Notes: generated from the letters alone by a model not told the origin. DNA of 28,153 nt from Acidobacteriota bacterium (GCA_013140955.1 JABFRY010000514.1:1-28153), one strand, 5' to 3'. Positions 7,737 to 15,635 are shown, counted from the first letter of the stretch. Translations and numbers: made by a program.

Positions 7737-8882
7737 ATGGCCGCACCCCCGGACCCGCGACCCACCGCCGACGCCCTGCTCGCGAGGCTGCACGGGGAGC
7801 GACGCGCCCGACTGCGCATCTACATCGGGGCGGCCCCGGGTGTGGGCAAGACGTACGCGATGCTGCAGGAGGGGCAGGCCCTGCGCGCCCGCGGCGTCGA
7901 TGTCGTCGTGGGTCTTGTCGAGACGTTCGGACGGCCGGACACGGAGGCACAGCTCGGCGCGCTCCAGGTGATGCCCCGGCGACAGGTGCTGCACAAGGGC
8001 GTCTCCATCGAGGAGATGGACCTTGACGCCATCCTGGCGCGTCGGCCACAGGTCTGCATCGTCGACGAGCTGGCCCACAGCAATGCCCCGGGCAGCCGGC
8101 ATGCGAAGCGCCACGAAGACGTGGCCGAGCTGCTCGATGCGGGCATCCACGTGTTGACGGCGGTGAACATCCAGCACCTCGAGACGCTCAATGATGCGGT
8201 GGCCCGCGCCACGGGCGTCCGTGTCAGGGAGACCGTGCCCGACACGTTCCTGGATCGCGCTGACGAGGTCATCAACGTCGACGTGACGGTCGAGGAACTC
8301 AGGAGCCGGTTGCGTGCCGGCAAGATCTATCGGCCGGAGAAGGTCGAGCAGGCATTGTCGAACTTCTTCCGCAAGGGCAACCTGTCGACGCTGCGCGAAC
8401 TCGCGCTGAGGGCCGTGGCCGACGAGGTGGCGGAGAAGGCGGCGAGCTACCGTACCCGGGAGGGCCTGGAGCCGGCGCTCATCCCCGAGCGCGTGATGGT
8501 CTGCATGAGCGCGAGCGCGGCGGCGCCCCGGGTGCTCCGGACCGGGGCGCGCATTGCCGGGCGTCTCGGCGCCCGGTGGTACGCCGTGTACGTCGAGACG
8601 CCCGGCGAGCAGGCTGGGCGTATCGCCGCCCGCGATGCCGACGCCCTGCGCCAGAACGTCGCTCTGGCCGAGAGCCTCGGTGCCACGGTCGTCCGCGTGA
8701 AAGCCGACAAGGCCGCCCAGGGACTCATCGCCTTTGCACAGCGCGAGGGGGTGACGCACGTGATCTTCGGACAGACCGCGCGATCGCGGTGGGAGCTCCT
8801 GTTGCGAGGGTCCACACTCGACCGGTTTCTCCGCGCCGTGCCGGACGCCGCCGTTCAGGTCGTGCCACTGAACGGCCTCTAA
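7737..8882 (+). CDS. Stand-alone KdpD N-terminal sensor domain with Usp domain
   Basis: The 381-residue soluble protein matches only the cytoplasmic input half of KdpD. The Walker A-like GAAPGVGKT is at 31-39, the Walker B-like CIVDELAHSNAPGSRH region starts at 107, and NIQHLETLND is at 144-153, all hallmarks of the KdpD sensor domain. Residues about 250-378 are a universal-stress-protein-like domain ending in VPLNGL. No transmembrane helix, GAF or kinase domain follows. The gene starts 11 bp after the kdpB stop, so it is the last gene of the kdpFACB operon. Taken with the N-terminally short kinase at 795-2324, it completes KdpD in trans. In other bacteria this domain binds ATP and the Usp domain can bind c-di-AMP; whether this one does is not shown. 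Confidence 0.92.
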   Translation: MAAPPDPRPTADALLARLHGERRARLRIYIGAAPGVGKTYAMLQEGQALRARGVDVVVGLVETFGRPDTEAQLGALQVMPRRQVLHKGVSIEEMDLDAILARRPQVCIVDELAHSNAPGSRHAKRHEDVAELLDAGIHVLTAVNIQHLETLNDAVARATGVRVRETVPDTFLDRADEVINVDVTVEELRSRLRAGKIYRPEKVEQALSNFFRKGNLSTLRELALRAVADEVAEKAASYRTREGLEPALIPERVMVCMSASAAAPRVLRTGARIAGRLGARWYAVYVETPGEQAGRIAARDADALRQNVALAESLGATVVRVKADKAAQGLIAFAQREGVTHVIFGQTARSRWELLLRGSTLDRFLRAVPDAAVQVVPLNGL

Positions 8883-8928
8883 GACGACACGACCTGCCTG
8901 CAGGAAGCCGCCCGCCCAGACATCTTGT

Positions 8929-9606
8929 CTACGCCGCGATGTGCCGCTCCGATCGCGACGTGAGGGACTCGCCCCGCCACGTCCGCGCGCCCAGGTAGCC
9001 AGCGGCGCTCAGCAGCAGCACCGGACCCACGTTGGAGAGCAGGTTCACCACCAGGTTCGTGGCCGGACCGGCAGGCGCGATGACGAGGTTCCCGATCACC
9101 AGCCCGAGCGCGGAAGTGACGACGAGGACCCCGACCCATCGTGGCCTGATTCGACCTCGGACGAACGGCATCGCAAACAGCAGCGCTCCGGCAACCCAGG
9201 CCACGAGGCTGGCGGTGAACGTCACGACGAATGCCGTGGGAAGGGCGGCGGAGGCCGCGATCAGCGCGGGCGCCGTGTCGGCGAGCCAGGGCAGCACCAG
9301 CATGCTGTACAGGCTCAGGGACAGACCGAAGAACATCCACGCCCCGGCAAGCAGCACCAGGCCGGCCAGGTGTGGCCAGCCCGTCGCGCCCGCCGTGGGG
9401 ACATAGAAGGCCGGCAGCCCGAGGAGCACCAGTGCTGCGCCTGCTGCGCCCAGCGCGTTGACGGGCACCCAGAGGGCTCCCTGCGCGAAGACCGCGGGTT
9501 CAGGACCAGCCGTGAGCACTGACCGCCACACGATGTGCACGATGAACGCCGCCGCGCCAACCAGAAGACCGAGCCCGCTGAGCCTCGAGAGCCGCGTCGT
9601 CGTCAT
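8929..9606 (-). CDS. Hypothetical six-helix membrane protein
   Basis: The 225-residue product starts at ATG 9606 (minus), chosen because GGAGG lies 8 bp upstream; a longer in-frame extension to 9750 is low-complexity and lacks such a site. About six hydrophobic segments follow, including LGLLVGAAAFIVHIVW, VNALGAAGAALVLLGLPAFY, VLLAGAWMFFGLSLSLYSML and VVTSALGLVIGNLVIAP. No catalytic or binding motif is recognisable, and the family is unknown to me. It is convergent with the KdpD-sensor gene and divergent from the DUF998-like gene, so it is probably its own transcription unit. Confidence 0.7.
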   Translation of the reverse strand: MTTTRLSRLSGLGLLVGAAAFIVHIVWRSVLTAGPEPAVFAQGALWVPVNALGAAGAALVLLGLPAFYVPTAGATGWPHLAGLVLLAGAWMFFGLSLSLYSMLVLPWLADTAPALIAASAALPTAFVVTFTASLVAWVAGALLFAMPFVRGRIRPRWVGVLVVTSALGLVIGNLVIAPAGPATNLVVNLLSNVGPVLLLSAAGYLGARTWRGESLTSRSERHIAA

Positions 9607-9888
9607 CCTTGCGCCCTCCAGTTTGTGCGTGTTCGCGCCCGTGCTCGACCCGCCCCCCCGGCAACGGGTCATTCGCCGACCGTAGCGCCGTCGCTCTGCA
9701 GCTGTCAAACGCATCCTGGCGCCGCCCGGCAGCGGTGTGCCGACACGCACGTCCGGCGAGCCGCGTCAGCGCTGTCGATGCTCAACCGATGCGGGTCTCA
9801 CCACGGCCGAGCCTCGCACGCGCAGCTCAACGAGGACGTCGCCTGCATCAGATTGACACGGCTTCCGTCGTTGCCAGACAGTGACGTC
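9607..9888. other. Divergent intergenic region
   Basis: This 282-bp gap separates two divergent membrane-protein genes. A consensus TTGACA at 9853-9858 (plus strand) is the only clear promoter-like hexamer; 17 bp later the sequence is AGACAG, a poor -10. Long frames through the gap are arginine- and proline-rich and look non-coding. I see no repeat or RNA gene. Confidence 0.35.
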
Positions 9889-10536
9889 ATGCGATCACCG
9901 CGTGCGCTTCCGGCTCTTGCAGCCGCGGCCATCGTGGGCCAGGTCGCCCTGACGGCCAGTGCCTGGTTGTTGCCGGGCGCGTCCGAGTACGGGCTGCTCG
10001 GAGACACGATCAGCGAGCTGGTGCTCGGTCGCTACGGGTGGGTGCAGACCATGGCGTTTCTCTGCGCCGGCCTGGGCACGATTGCGCTGGCCCTGGCTGT
10101 TCGCGCCTTGACGACAGGTACGCGAGGCTCGCTGCTCGGCGCGGCGCTCGTGGGCGTCTACGGTGCGGGCGCGCTGGTATCGGCTGCGTTCCCCACCGAC
10201 CCGATCGACTCGCCGGAGGCCCTGTCGTCGCTGACCACGACGGGCACCATTCACGTGGCCGCGTCACTCGTCAGCTTTCCGAGCGCCGTCATCTTCATGT
10301 TCGTGTTCGCCCGCACGTTCGGGCGCGACGCACGCTGGCGGCCGCTGGCGATGTGGTCGGGCCTCTGTGCGAGCGGCACGCTGGCCCTGCTGCTCGTGCA
10401 GGCCCAGGGGCCGCTCGTGGGCCTGCTGCAGCGCCTGATGGTGGGCGTGGTCACCGTGTGGCTCGTGATGGTGGCCTTCAGGGTCAGAGCGATCGCGCTC
10501 AATCCCACCGTGGGCGGTGCCCCCGTGCCCGGTTAG
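9889..10536 (+). CDS. DUF998-family membrane protein
   Basis: The 215-residue protein starts at ATG 9889, chosen because the first hydrophobic helix (LPALAAAAIVGQVALTASAW) follows directly; the same frame upstream is arginine-rich and not protein-like. Six hydrophobic segments are visible. The stretch YGLLGDTISELVLGRYGWVQ and the later ALVSAAFPTDP, then IHVAASLVSFPSAVIFMF, resemble DUF998 membrane proteins, in which an ISEL-like motif after the first helix and an FP.DP motif are characteristic. The function of that family is unknown. It is followed 50 bp later by the lipoprotein gene. No good ribosome-binding site is visible, which leaves the start uncertain. Confidence 0.7.
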   Translation: MRSPRALPALAAAAIVGQVALTASAWLLPGASEYGLLGDTISELVLGRYGWVQTMAFLCAGLGTIALALAVRALTTGTRGSLLGAALVGVYGAGALVSAAFPTDPIDSPEALSSLTTTGTIHVAASLVSFPSAVIFMFVFARTFGRDARWRPLAMWSGLCASGTLALLLVQAQGPLVGLLQRLMVGVVTVWLVMVAFRVRAIALNPTVGGAPVPG

Positions 10537-10573
10537 CCCGTCCGCTTCCAGCCACTGATCCATGGCGGATCGC

Positions 10574-10581
10574 AGGAGGAG
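10574..10581 (+). promoter_or_regulatory. Strong ribosome-binding site fixing the start at 10587
   Basis: AGGAGGAG lies 5 bp before the ATG at 10587. It decides the start of the bactofilin-like lipoprotein against an in-frame extension reaching back to 10038, which overlaps the preceding gene. Confidence 0.75.
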
Positions 10582-10586
10582 TACCG

Positions 10587-11723
10587 ATGGATGCCATGAT
10601 GCGCGGCCGCAGCCCCGTTGCCCGGTCCCTGTTCCTGATCCTGGCGCTCGCCGGGCTGCCAGTCGTCGCGGCCTGTGGCGGCCCAGACGCCTCCCCGGCC
10701 ACGGTGACCGACGAGGCTGTCGAGGACGACCTGCTGACGTCGGGCCGCAGCGTGCGGGTAGCCGCTCCCGTGGAGGGAGACGTTGCGGCAGTCGGGTCCG
10801 ATGTCGTGATCGCGGCACCGGTCTCCGGGTACGTCATGAGCGCCGGACGGACGGTCACGCTCGAGGAGTCCATCGGAAACGACCTCTGGGCGGCAGGAGG
10901 AATCGTGACGGTGCGCAGCCGTGTCGGCAACAACGCCATGCTGGCCGGCCAGCGCGTGGAGGTGGAAGAGGGGGCCACGGTCGGTCAGGACGCATGGCTT
11001 GGAGGAAGCGACGTCAGGTCCGAGGGACGCGTCGCCCGCAACCTCACCATCCGGGCGAGCCGGGCGGAGATCGGCGGTGAGGTGGGCGGCATCGTGAACG
11101 TGATGGCCGGCCGCGTGAGACTGCTCCCGGATGCCGTGGTGCGCGGAGACCTCGTGGTGCGGTCTCCCGAGCGGCCCGACATCGCACCTGGGGCGCAGGT
11201 GATGGGCCGCATCGACTATCAGCCTGGCGACGACGATGCCTCGGGGCTCCCATGGGCGGTCGTCTGGCTGGGTCTTTTCGCGTCGCTGCTTCTTCTCGGT
11301 GCCGCGGTCGTTGCCGTCGCGCCGGCGTGGTCCGCCCAGGTGGCCGATCGGCTTCGGTCGCGCAAGCTGTGGGCGATGCTGGTCGGTGTGGGCGTGTTCG
11401 TCGTCGTCCCGATGGCCGTCGGGCTCCTCTTCGTCTCCATCGTGGGCATTCCCCTCGCCATCGTCGTCACGGCAGCGTACGTCGGGATGCTGCTCCTGGC
11501 CGTCGCGTTCGTCTCCTACCGGGTCGGCAGCTGGCTACTCGACCGCCTTCGCCGGCCTGCACACCGGCGGTGGAGTGCCCTGGCGGTGGGGGCCCTCGTC
11601 GTGTCGCTCGGCATGGCATTACCGGTGGTGGGATGGCTGGTCACCCTCGTCGTGGTGCTGACGGGCATCGGTGCGCTCGCGCTCGAGTGGGGTACGCGGC
11701 GTTTGCGCGTGCCCGTGGCGTGA
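10587..11723 (+). CDS. Bactofilin-like polymer-forming lipoprotein with C-terminal membrane domain
   Basis: The 378-residue product begins with a signal sequence (SLFLILALAGLPVVAAC) whose VAAC lipobox places a lipidated Cys at residue 30. Residues about 50-200 are short repeated beta-strand units (for example VEGDVAAVGSDVVIAAPVSG and ESIGNDLWAAGGIVTVRS). They resemble the right-handed beta-helix of bactofilins and related polymer-forming cytoskeletal proteins. From about 212 onward there are four hydrophobic helices (WAVVWLGLFASLLLLGAAV and others). Combined, it looks like an envelope-anchored scaffold with its beta-helix outside the cytoplasm. The lipobox may instead be part of a simple signal anchor. 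The role is unknown; similar proteins are annotated as polymer-forming cytoskeletal. Confidence 0.75.
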   Translation: MDAMMRGRSPVARSLFLILALAGLPVVAACGGPDASPATVTDEAVEDDLLTSGRSVRVAAPVEGDVAAVGSDVVIAAPVSGYVMSAGRTVTLEESIGNDLWAAGGIVTVRSRVGNNAMLAGQRVEVEEGATVGQDAWLGGSDVRSEGRVARNLTIRASRAEIGGEVGGIVNVMAGRVRLLPDAVVRGDLVVRSPERPDIAPGAQVMGRIDYQPGDDDASGLPWAVVWLGLFASLLLLGAAVVAVAPAWSAQVADRLRSRKLWAMLVGVGVFVVVPMAVGLLFVSIVGIPLAIVVTAAYVGMLLLAVAFVSYRVGSWLLDRLRRPAHRRWSALAVGALVVSLGMALPVVGWLVTLVVVLTGIGALALEWGTRRLRVPVA

Positions 11724-11771
11724 CGGGGGGCACTGCGCACTTGCGATGTTGTCGCCCCACAGGTGCCGGGC

Positions 11772-11777
11772 TACGAT
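11772..11777 (+). promoter_or_regulatory. Candidate -10 element for the SMP-30-like gene
   Basis: TACGAT, preceded by GGGC to give GCTACGAT, lies 20 bp before the ATG at 11798, and GGAGGG at 11789-11794 provides the ribosome-binding site. No -35 is evident. Confidence 0.35.
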
Positions 11778-11797
11778 GGGCGGACCCCGGAGGGACC

Positions 11798-12820
11798 ATG
11801 CCTGCTGCCATTCGCTTGACCCGGCTGCTTCTGCTTCTCGTCACCGCATGCCTGATGCCCGTTGGCTCCGCGTGGGCACAGCGCGGCGGCGGGCAGTCGC
11901 AGTTGCCGCCGGCCCGTGACGTCACGGTCACCGGCATTCCCGGCGTCGTCGCCGACGGCGCCCGGTGGGCGATTGCCTGGCAGGGCACGGACAACGCGGA
12001 CGGCATCGTCGGGATGCCCGACGGCAGTCTCCTGTTCGCGCAGGAGCAGCCCAACCGCGTGAGCCGCCTGGCTCCCGACGATCGCGTGTCGGTGTACCTC
12101 GAAGACACGCACGGCACCGGCGCTCTCAGCCTGGACGCCAGTGGGCGCCTGCTCGCGGTACAGCGCACGTGCACGGACCCGGGCGGGCAACCCGACCAGT
12201 GCACCGAGCCCACGGCCGTGGCCGTCCTGCAGCCCGAGCGCCGGTCCCTGGCCACCGCGTTCAACGGCCGGAACCTGGGGCGGGTCAACGACCTGGTGGC
12301 CGCCCGCAACGGGAGCATCTACTTCACGTCGGGCGGTGCGTTTCACCTCGACACGCGGGGGATCGTGACGAGTCTTGGCGAGAACATCCGTTCCAACGGC
12401 ATCATGCTGAGCCCGGACGAGCGCGTGCTGTACGTCACCAACGGCAACACCGTTCTGGCCTTCGACGTGGGAGCGGACGGCGCCACGACGAACCGTCGCG
12501 ACTTCGCTACGCTCGTCGAAGGGTCCACCGGTGACGGGCTGGCCGTGGATGCCGAGGGCCGGCTGTATGTGACGTCGCAGCCCGGTGTGCAGGTGTTCAG
12601 CGCCACGGGCGCCTCCCTCGGGCTCATCCCGACGCCCAGGAACGCCATCACCGTGGCGTTCGCCGGCGCGGACAAGCGTGTGCTTTACATCGTGGGGAGC
12701 GGGGCGGCGCTTGGCCCCGGTGGCGGCGAGTTCGTCACGCCGCCCGGCGTTCGCAACAACGCCAAGACCATCTATCGGCTGCCCATGCTGGCGGCCGGCT
12801 ACGCCGGGCGCGCCAAGTAG
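11798..12820 (+). CDS. Secreted SMP-30/gluconolactonase-like beta-propeller protein
   Basis: The 340-residue product starts at ATG 11798 behind GGAGGG. A clear signal peptide (LLLLLVTACLMPVGSAWA, cleavage before Gln28) directs export. The mature part contains repeated propeller blades: NADGIVGMPDGSLLFAQEQP, LSLDASGRLLAVQ, GRVNDLVAARNGSIYFTSGG, SNGIMLSPDERVLYVTNG and GDGLAVDAEGRLYVTS. NDL near a blade turn, the SNGI..SPD signature and GDG match the metal- and substrate-site regions of the SMP-30/gluconolactonase/LRE-like family. It could be a periplasmic lactonase, but the substrate cannot be read from sequence. Two Cys (CTDPGGQPDQC) may form a disulphide, fitting an exported protein. Confidence 0.85.
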   Translation: MPAAIRLTRLLLLLVTACLMPVGSAWAQRGGGQSQLPPARDVTVTGIPGVVADGARWAIAWQGTDNADGIVGMPDGSLLFAQEQPNRVSRLAPDDRVSVYLEDTHGTGALSLDASGRLLAVQRTCTDPGGQPDQCTEPTAVAVLQPERRSLATAFNGRNLGRVNDLVAARNGSIYFTSGGAFHLDTRGIVTSLGENIRSNGIMLSPDERVLYVTNGNTVLAFDVGADGATTNRRDFATLVEGSTGDGLAVDAEGRLYVTSQPGVQVFSATGASLGLIPTPRNAITVAFAGADKRVLYIVGSGAALGPGGGEFVTPPGVRNNAKTIYRLPMLAAGYAGRAK

Positions 12821-12821
12821 G

Positions 12822-12845
12822 CCGCGCCCGGCCGGTCAGGCGCGG
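12822..12845. terminator. Possible bidirectional terminator hairpin
   Basis: CCGCGCC (12822-12828) and GGCGCGG (12839-12845) form a perfect 7-bp GC stem with a 10-nt loop exactly in the 30-bp gap between two convergent genes. There is no T-tract on either side, so intrinsic termination is uncertain. Confidence 0.45.
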
Positions 12846-12850
12846 TGGTC

Positions 12851-13645
12851 CTAGAAGGACAGCACCAGACCGGCTGCGGCGTAGTGAATGAGCGCGAACG
12901 CGTACACCTCGTCATTGTCCGCTCCGCCCTCCAGGACCCGGTAGCCGAGGTCCAGCCATACTCCTCGCGAGAGCTCGGTCCGTACGCCGGCGAAGACATC
13001 TTCGGCCCGACCCTGCGGCGCAGCGAGCGCATCACCCTCGATGTGGAGTGCCGCGCGCGGGCCGAGACGCCGCTGCACGAGGAAGTTGACCAGCGGGACG
13101 ACGCCCAGATTGCGCTTGCTCGCCGACTCGCCCGTGGCCGTGGAGCGCAGCGCGATGACCGCGTCTCTCACCTTGACGGTCCCGCCCACACCGACGCGCC
13201 AGCGATCGGTCTGCACGAACTCGTAGCGATACGTCAGGCGGTAGGAGTTGAACTGGTAGCGGGCAGAGACGGGACCGCCCGGCAGGAACGTGGTGCCTGC
13301 AAACTGCACCGGTCGTTCGAACAGCCCCCCTGCGTGAATTTCGAGGGGGGCCACCAGCGCAGAGATGACGTGTCGCTCGCCGGCACGCAGGCTCGCGCGA
13401 ACGCGCCAGTAGTACGTGGTGTCGGAGGTGAGATCATCCGTCAGCGAGAACAACGTGCCCGAGTCGCCCGGAATGCGCACGTCGTTCCCGCCGGAGAACG
13501 CGGCACCGTTTTCGACTTGGACCTCCCAGCTGGTCTGGGCGTCGGTAGGAGCCGGAAGCAGGGCGGTGACCGCGACGACAAGGACGACCGCGGGCAAAAG
13601 GCGCGGCCAGGCGTGCTCGGAGTGAAAGCTGCAATGAAGAGACAT
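12851..13645 (-). CDS. Predicted outer-membrane beta-barrel protein
   Basis: The 264-residue product starts at ATG 13645 (minus), chosen because a signal peptide follows (RLLPAVVLVVAVTALLPAPTDAQ); a longer frame to 13735 adds only non-protein-like residues. The mature chain has alternating strands, for example YYWRVRASLRAGERHVISA, YRLTYRYEFVQTDRWRVGVG and GVWLDLGYRVLEGG, and ends in a Phe, the usual C-terminal signature of outer-membrane barrels recognised by BAM. No specific porin or enzyme family is recognised. The start has no strong ribosome-binding site. It is convergent with the SMP-30-like gene and divergent from the SDR gene. Confidence 0.72.
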   Translation of the reverse strand: MSLHCSFHSEHAWPRLLPAVVLVVAVTALLPAPTDAQTSWEVQVENGAAFSGGNDVRIPGDSGTLFSLTDDLTSDTTYYWRVRASLRAGERHVISALVAPLEIHAGGLFERPVQFAGTTFLPGGPVSARYQFNSYRLTYRYEFVQTDRWRVGVGGTVKVRDAVIALRSTATGESASKRNLGVVPLVNFLVQRRLGPRAALHIEGDALAAPQGRAEDVFAGVRTELSRGVWLDLGYRVLEGGADNDEVYAFALIHYAAAGLVLSF

Positions 13646-13878
13646 CCCGTGGATGAAGCACGGCTCATGCCACGACGAACGCAGCGCTGCCGCCGGACAG
13701 ATGATGGTCTCGGCAGTCCGGGACCAAGGCGCCATGCACCGAAGGAGTGAGAAACCCGAGCGTCCAGTCCTTCCTGTGTCTGGATCGGCGAGGCCCGCAG
13801 GTGGCGGGCGTGCGCTCGACCCGGCTGATGCTGGGGCCCCTCAGGGGCAGGGCGGTCGCCGGGCGGGCGCGACCCGGA

Positions 13879-13884
13879 TAGAAT
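13879..13884 (+). promoter_or_regulatory. Candidate -10 element for the SDR gene
   Basis: TAGAAT lies 7 bp before the ATG at 13892, so transcription would begin at or next to the start codon (leaderless). No ribosome-binding site is present in this interval, which agrees with a leaderless message. No clear -35 is seen. Confidence 0.35.
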
Positions 13885-13891
13885 CGCGCGC

Positions 13892-14596
13892 ATGAATCTC
13901 ACCAACGCCACCGTGCTCATCACGGGCGGAAGCTCAGGCATCGGGTACGGCATCGCCGAAGTCCTGATCGCCGCCGGAGCCAGGGTCGCCATCACCGGAC
14001 GCAACGCGGAGAAGCTGAAGGCCGCTGCCGCAGCACTCGGCGCCGTGCCCGTGCATGCCGACGTCTCACAGGAAGCTGATGTGCTCCGCACCATGCAAGA
14101 GGTCGTCGCTGCGTTCGGACACCTCGACGTGCTGGTCAACAACGCGGGCCTTGGCACCTTCAGCCCCTTGATCGAGATGGACCTCGCCGGTTTCGAGCGA
14201 ACCTTCGCCACCAACGTCACCGGCGCCATGCTCATGGCCCGGGAGGCCGCCAGGCACTTCGTCGGACGTCAGGCGGGCCACATCGTCAACATCGGTTCGA
14301 CCGCCTCCCATCGCGGCGCACCGAACGGTACCGCCTACTACGCGTCGAAGTTCGCACTGCGCGGCATGACCGAGTGCTGGCGCGCGGAGCTGCGCACCCA
14401 CAACATCCGTGTGATGCTGGTGAATCCCAGCGAGGTCATCACGGGCTTCGGCGCCGCGGCCGGCTTCGAGCAGCGCGCCAGTGACAGCAAGCTCCGGCCG
14501 TCGGAGATCGCGCACGCCGTGCGAGCCATCCTCGAGATGGACGACCGCGGCTTCACGACCGAACTGACGGTGTTTGCCACCAACCCCGTCGGGTGA
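13892..14596 (+). CDS. Short-chain dehydrogenase/reductase (classical SDR)
   Basis: The 234-residue protein has all hallmarks of a classical SDR oxidoreductase: cofactor motif TGGSSGIG (11-18), NNAG (83-86), catalytic Ser near 136 in NIGSTAS, and Tyr149-x3-Lys153 in AYYASKFAL. The Arg37-containing TGRN after the second strand suggests NADP(H) preference. The substrate is not predictable; the sequence resembles SDRs annotated as 3-ketoacyl-ACP-reductase-like. It is monocistronic as far as can be seen, with the arsenic promoter about 95 bp downstream. Confidence 0.9.
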   Translation: MNLTNATVLITGGSSGIGYGIAEVLIAAGARVAITGRNAEKLKAAAAALGAVPVHADVSQEADVLRTMQEVVAAFGHLDVLVNNAGLGTFSPLIEMDLAGFERTFATNVTGAMLMAREAARHFVGRQAGHIVNIGSTASHRGAPNGTAYYASKFALRGMTECWRAELRTHNIRVMLVNPSEVITGFGAAAGFEQRASDSKLRPSEIAHAVRAILEMDDRGFTTELTVFATNPVG

Positions 14597-14689
14597 GCCG
14601 GAGTCGATGCGGCCTCAGGGTGACAAGCGCACCGTGTCCGACCACTGTCGCCACTCGTCGTCACCGCGAAGCGCATCGAGACGTCCGAC

Positions 14690-14718
14690 TTGACGGCCAC
14701 GAGGGGCGTGTGTATCGT
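14690..14718 (+). promoter_or_regulatory. arsR promoter
   Basis: TTGACG (14690-14695) and TATCGT (14713-14718) are separated by exactly 17 bp, a standard sigma-70-type arrangement. The -10 hexamer is the first half of the left arm of the ArsR palindrome, so repressor binding would block polymerase. Confidence 0.65.
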
Positions 14719-14737
14719 CAATCGACGATTGACGATA
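14713..14737. promoter_or_regulatory. ArsR operator: perfect 12-1-12 inverted repeat
   Basis: The left arm TATCGTCAATCG and right arm CGATTGACGATA are exact reverse complements around a single central A. The site ends 3 bp before the arsR start codon and covers the -10 element. ArsR/SmtB-family repressors bind such 12-2-12-like palindromes and autoregulate their operon, so this is very likely the arsenic-responsive operator. Confidence 0.8.
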
Positions 14738-14740
14738 GAT

Positions 14741-15094
14741 ATGTCTCCTCACCCCATCCCCGACGAACTCTGTTGCCCCGCCGGATCGGAGCCGCTGGAC
14801 GGCGTTGCCGCGACCGTGGAGTCGCCCGAGGCCGACGCGGAATTGGCTGCCCTGGCGAAGGCGCTGGCCCACCCCGTCCGCGTGCGGATCGTGCGGATGC
14901 TCGCACGCCGGGAAGCGCGCATGTGCAGCCACATCGTGGATGAACTGCCGCTGGCGCAATCCACCGTCTCCGAACACCTGCGCGTGCTCAAGGCAGCCGG
15001 CCTGATCGTGGCCAACGAGAGCAGTCCGAGGGTCGGGTACTGCATCGCGCCGGCCGCGCTCACGCGCTTCAAGGCCCTGCTGCAGGCGCTGTAG
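14741..15094 (+). CDS. arsR: ArsR-family arsenic-responsive repressor
   Basis: The 117-residue protein starts at ATG 14741, directly after the palindromic operator. The winged helix-turn-helix spans about 33-115, with ALAHPVRVRIVRMLA and the recognition helix in PLAQSTVSEHLRVLKAAGLI. The canonical ELCVCDL arsenic site of E. coli ArsR is not present; instead Cys11-Cys12 in ELCCP and Cys62 in RMCSHIVDEL are available. This resembles the Cys15/Cys16/Cys55 arrangement described for Corynebacterium glutamicum ArsR. Cys101 is a further thiol. Arsenite or antimonite binding would release the operator and derepress arsCDA. It is the first gene of the operon. Confidence 0.9.
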   Translation: MSPHPIPDELCCPAGSEPLDGVAATVESPEADAELAALAKALAHPVRVRIVRMLARREARMCSHIVDELPLAQSTVSEHLRVLKAAGLIVANESSPRVGYCIAPAALTRFKALLQAL

Positions 15095-15155
15095 GGCCGG
15101 GCAAGGCCATGCACCCGAACCCGTCACTGGTTCCCGCACCGAAGGGCGTGCCGTC

Positions 15156-15635
15156 GTGAACGTGTTGTTCCTCTGTACCGGCAATTCGTGTCGCTCCGTC
15201 CTCGCCGAAGCCACCTTCAATCATCTGGCGCCAGACGGCTGGCGCGCACTGAGCGCAGGCAGTCATCCCACCGGTGCGGTGCACCCGCGTTCGCTCGACC
15301 TGCTGCGGCGCGAGGGCATCAGTACCGAGGGCCTGCACAGCAAGTCGTGGGACGGGCTGCCCGTGACGCCAGACCTGGTGATCACCGTGTGTGCGAGCGC
15401 GGCCGGTGAGACCTGCCCGGCGTACCTGGGTCCGGTGATGCGCACGCACTGGGGCGTCGAGGATCCCGCGCACGTCACGGGCTCGGACGCGGAGGTCTCG
15501 GAGGCCTTCATGGTGGCCTACCGTACGCTGCGCGCGCGTATCGAGGCGTTCCTCGCGCTGCCGCTCGACCAGCTTGCCGGGGATCCCGTTCGCCTTCAGG
15601 TGGCGCTCGATCGCATCGGCGCCGAGGTGCAGTGA
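15156..15635 (+). CDS. arsC: Arsenate reductase, LMW-phosphatase/thioredoxin-coupled type
   Basis: The 159-residue protein starts at GTG 15156 and opens with MNVLFLCTGNSCRS, the low-molecular-weight phosphatase loop with nucleophile Cys7, Cys12 and Arg13. The relay cysteines of the thioredoxin-coupled ArsC family are present as Cys79 and Cys87 (TVCASAAGETCP). The chemistry would be reduction of arsenate to arsenite in the cytoplasm, with electrons from thioredoxin. It follows arsR by 61 bp and precedes arsD. The C-terminal 20 residues add a helix (DPVRLQVALDRIGAEV) beyond the shortest family members. Confidence 0.92.
   Translation: MNVLFLCTGNSCRSVLAEATFNHLAPDGWRALSAGSHPTGAVHPRSLDLLRREGISTEGLHSKSWDGLPVTPDLVITVCASAAGETCPAYLGPVMRTHWGVEDPAHVTGSDAEVSEAFMVAYRTLRARIEAFLALPLDQLAGDPVRLQVALDRIGAEVQ

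Noticed and set aside
8918..8930. AGACA/TGTCT hairpin between convergent genes as terminator
   Set aside because: The stem is only 5 bp with a 3-nt loop, AT-containing and without a T-tract; too weak to support.
13836..13848. GCCCCT/AGGGGC inverted repeat upstream of the SDR gene as an operator
   Set aside because: The arms are short, almost adjacent and of pure G/C runs, common by chance at this base composition.
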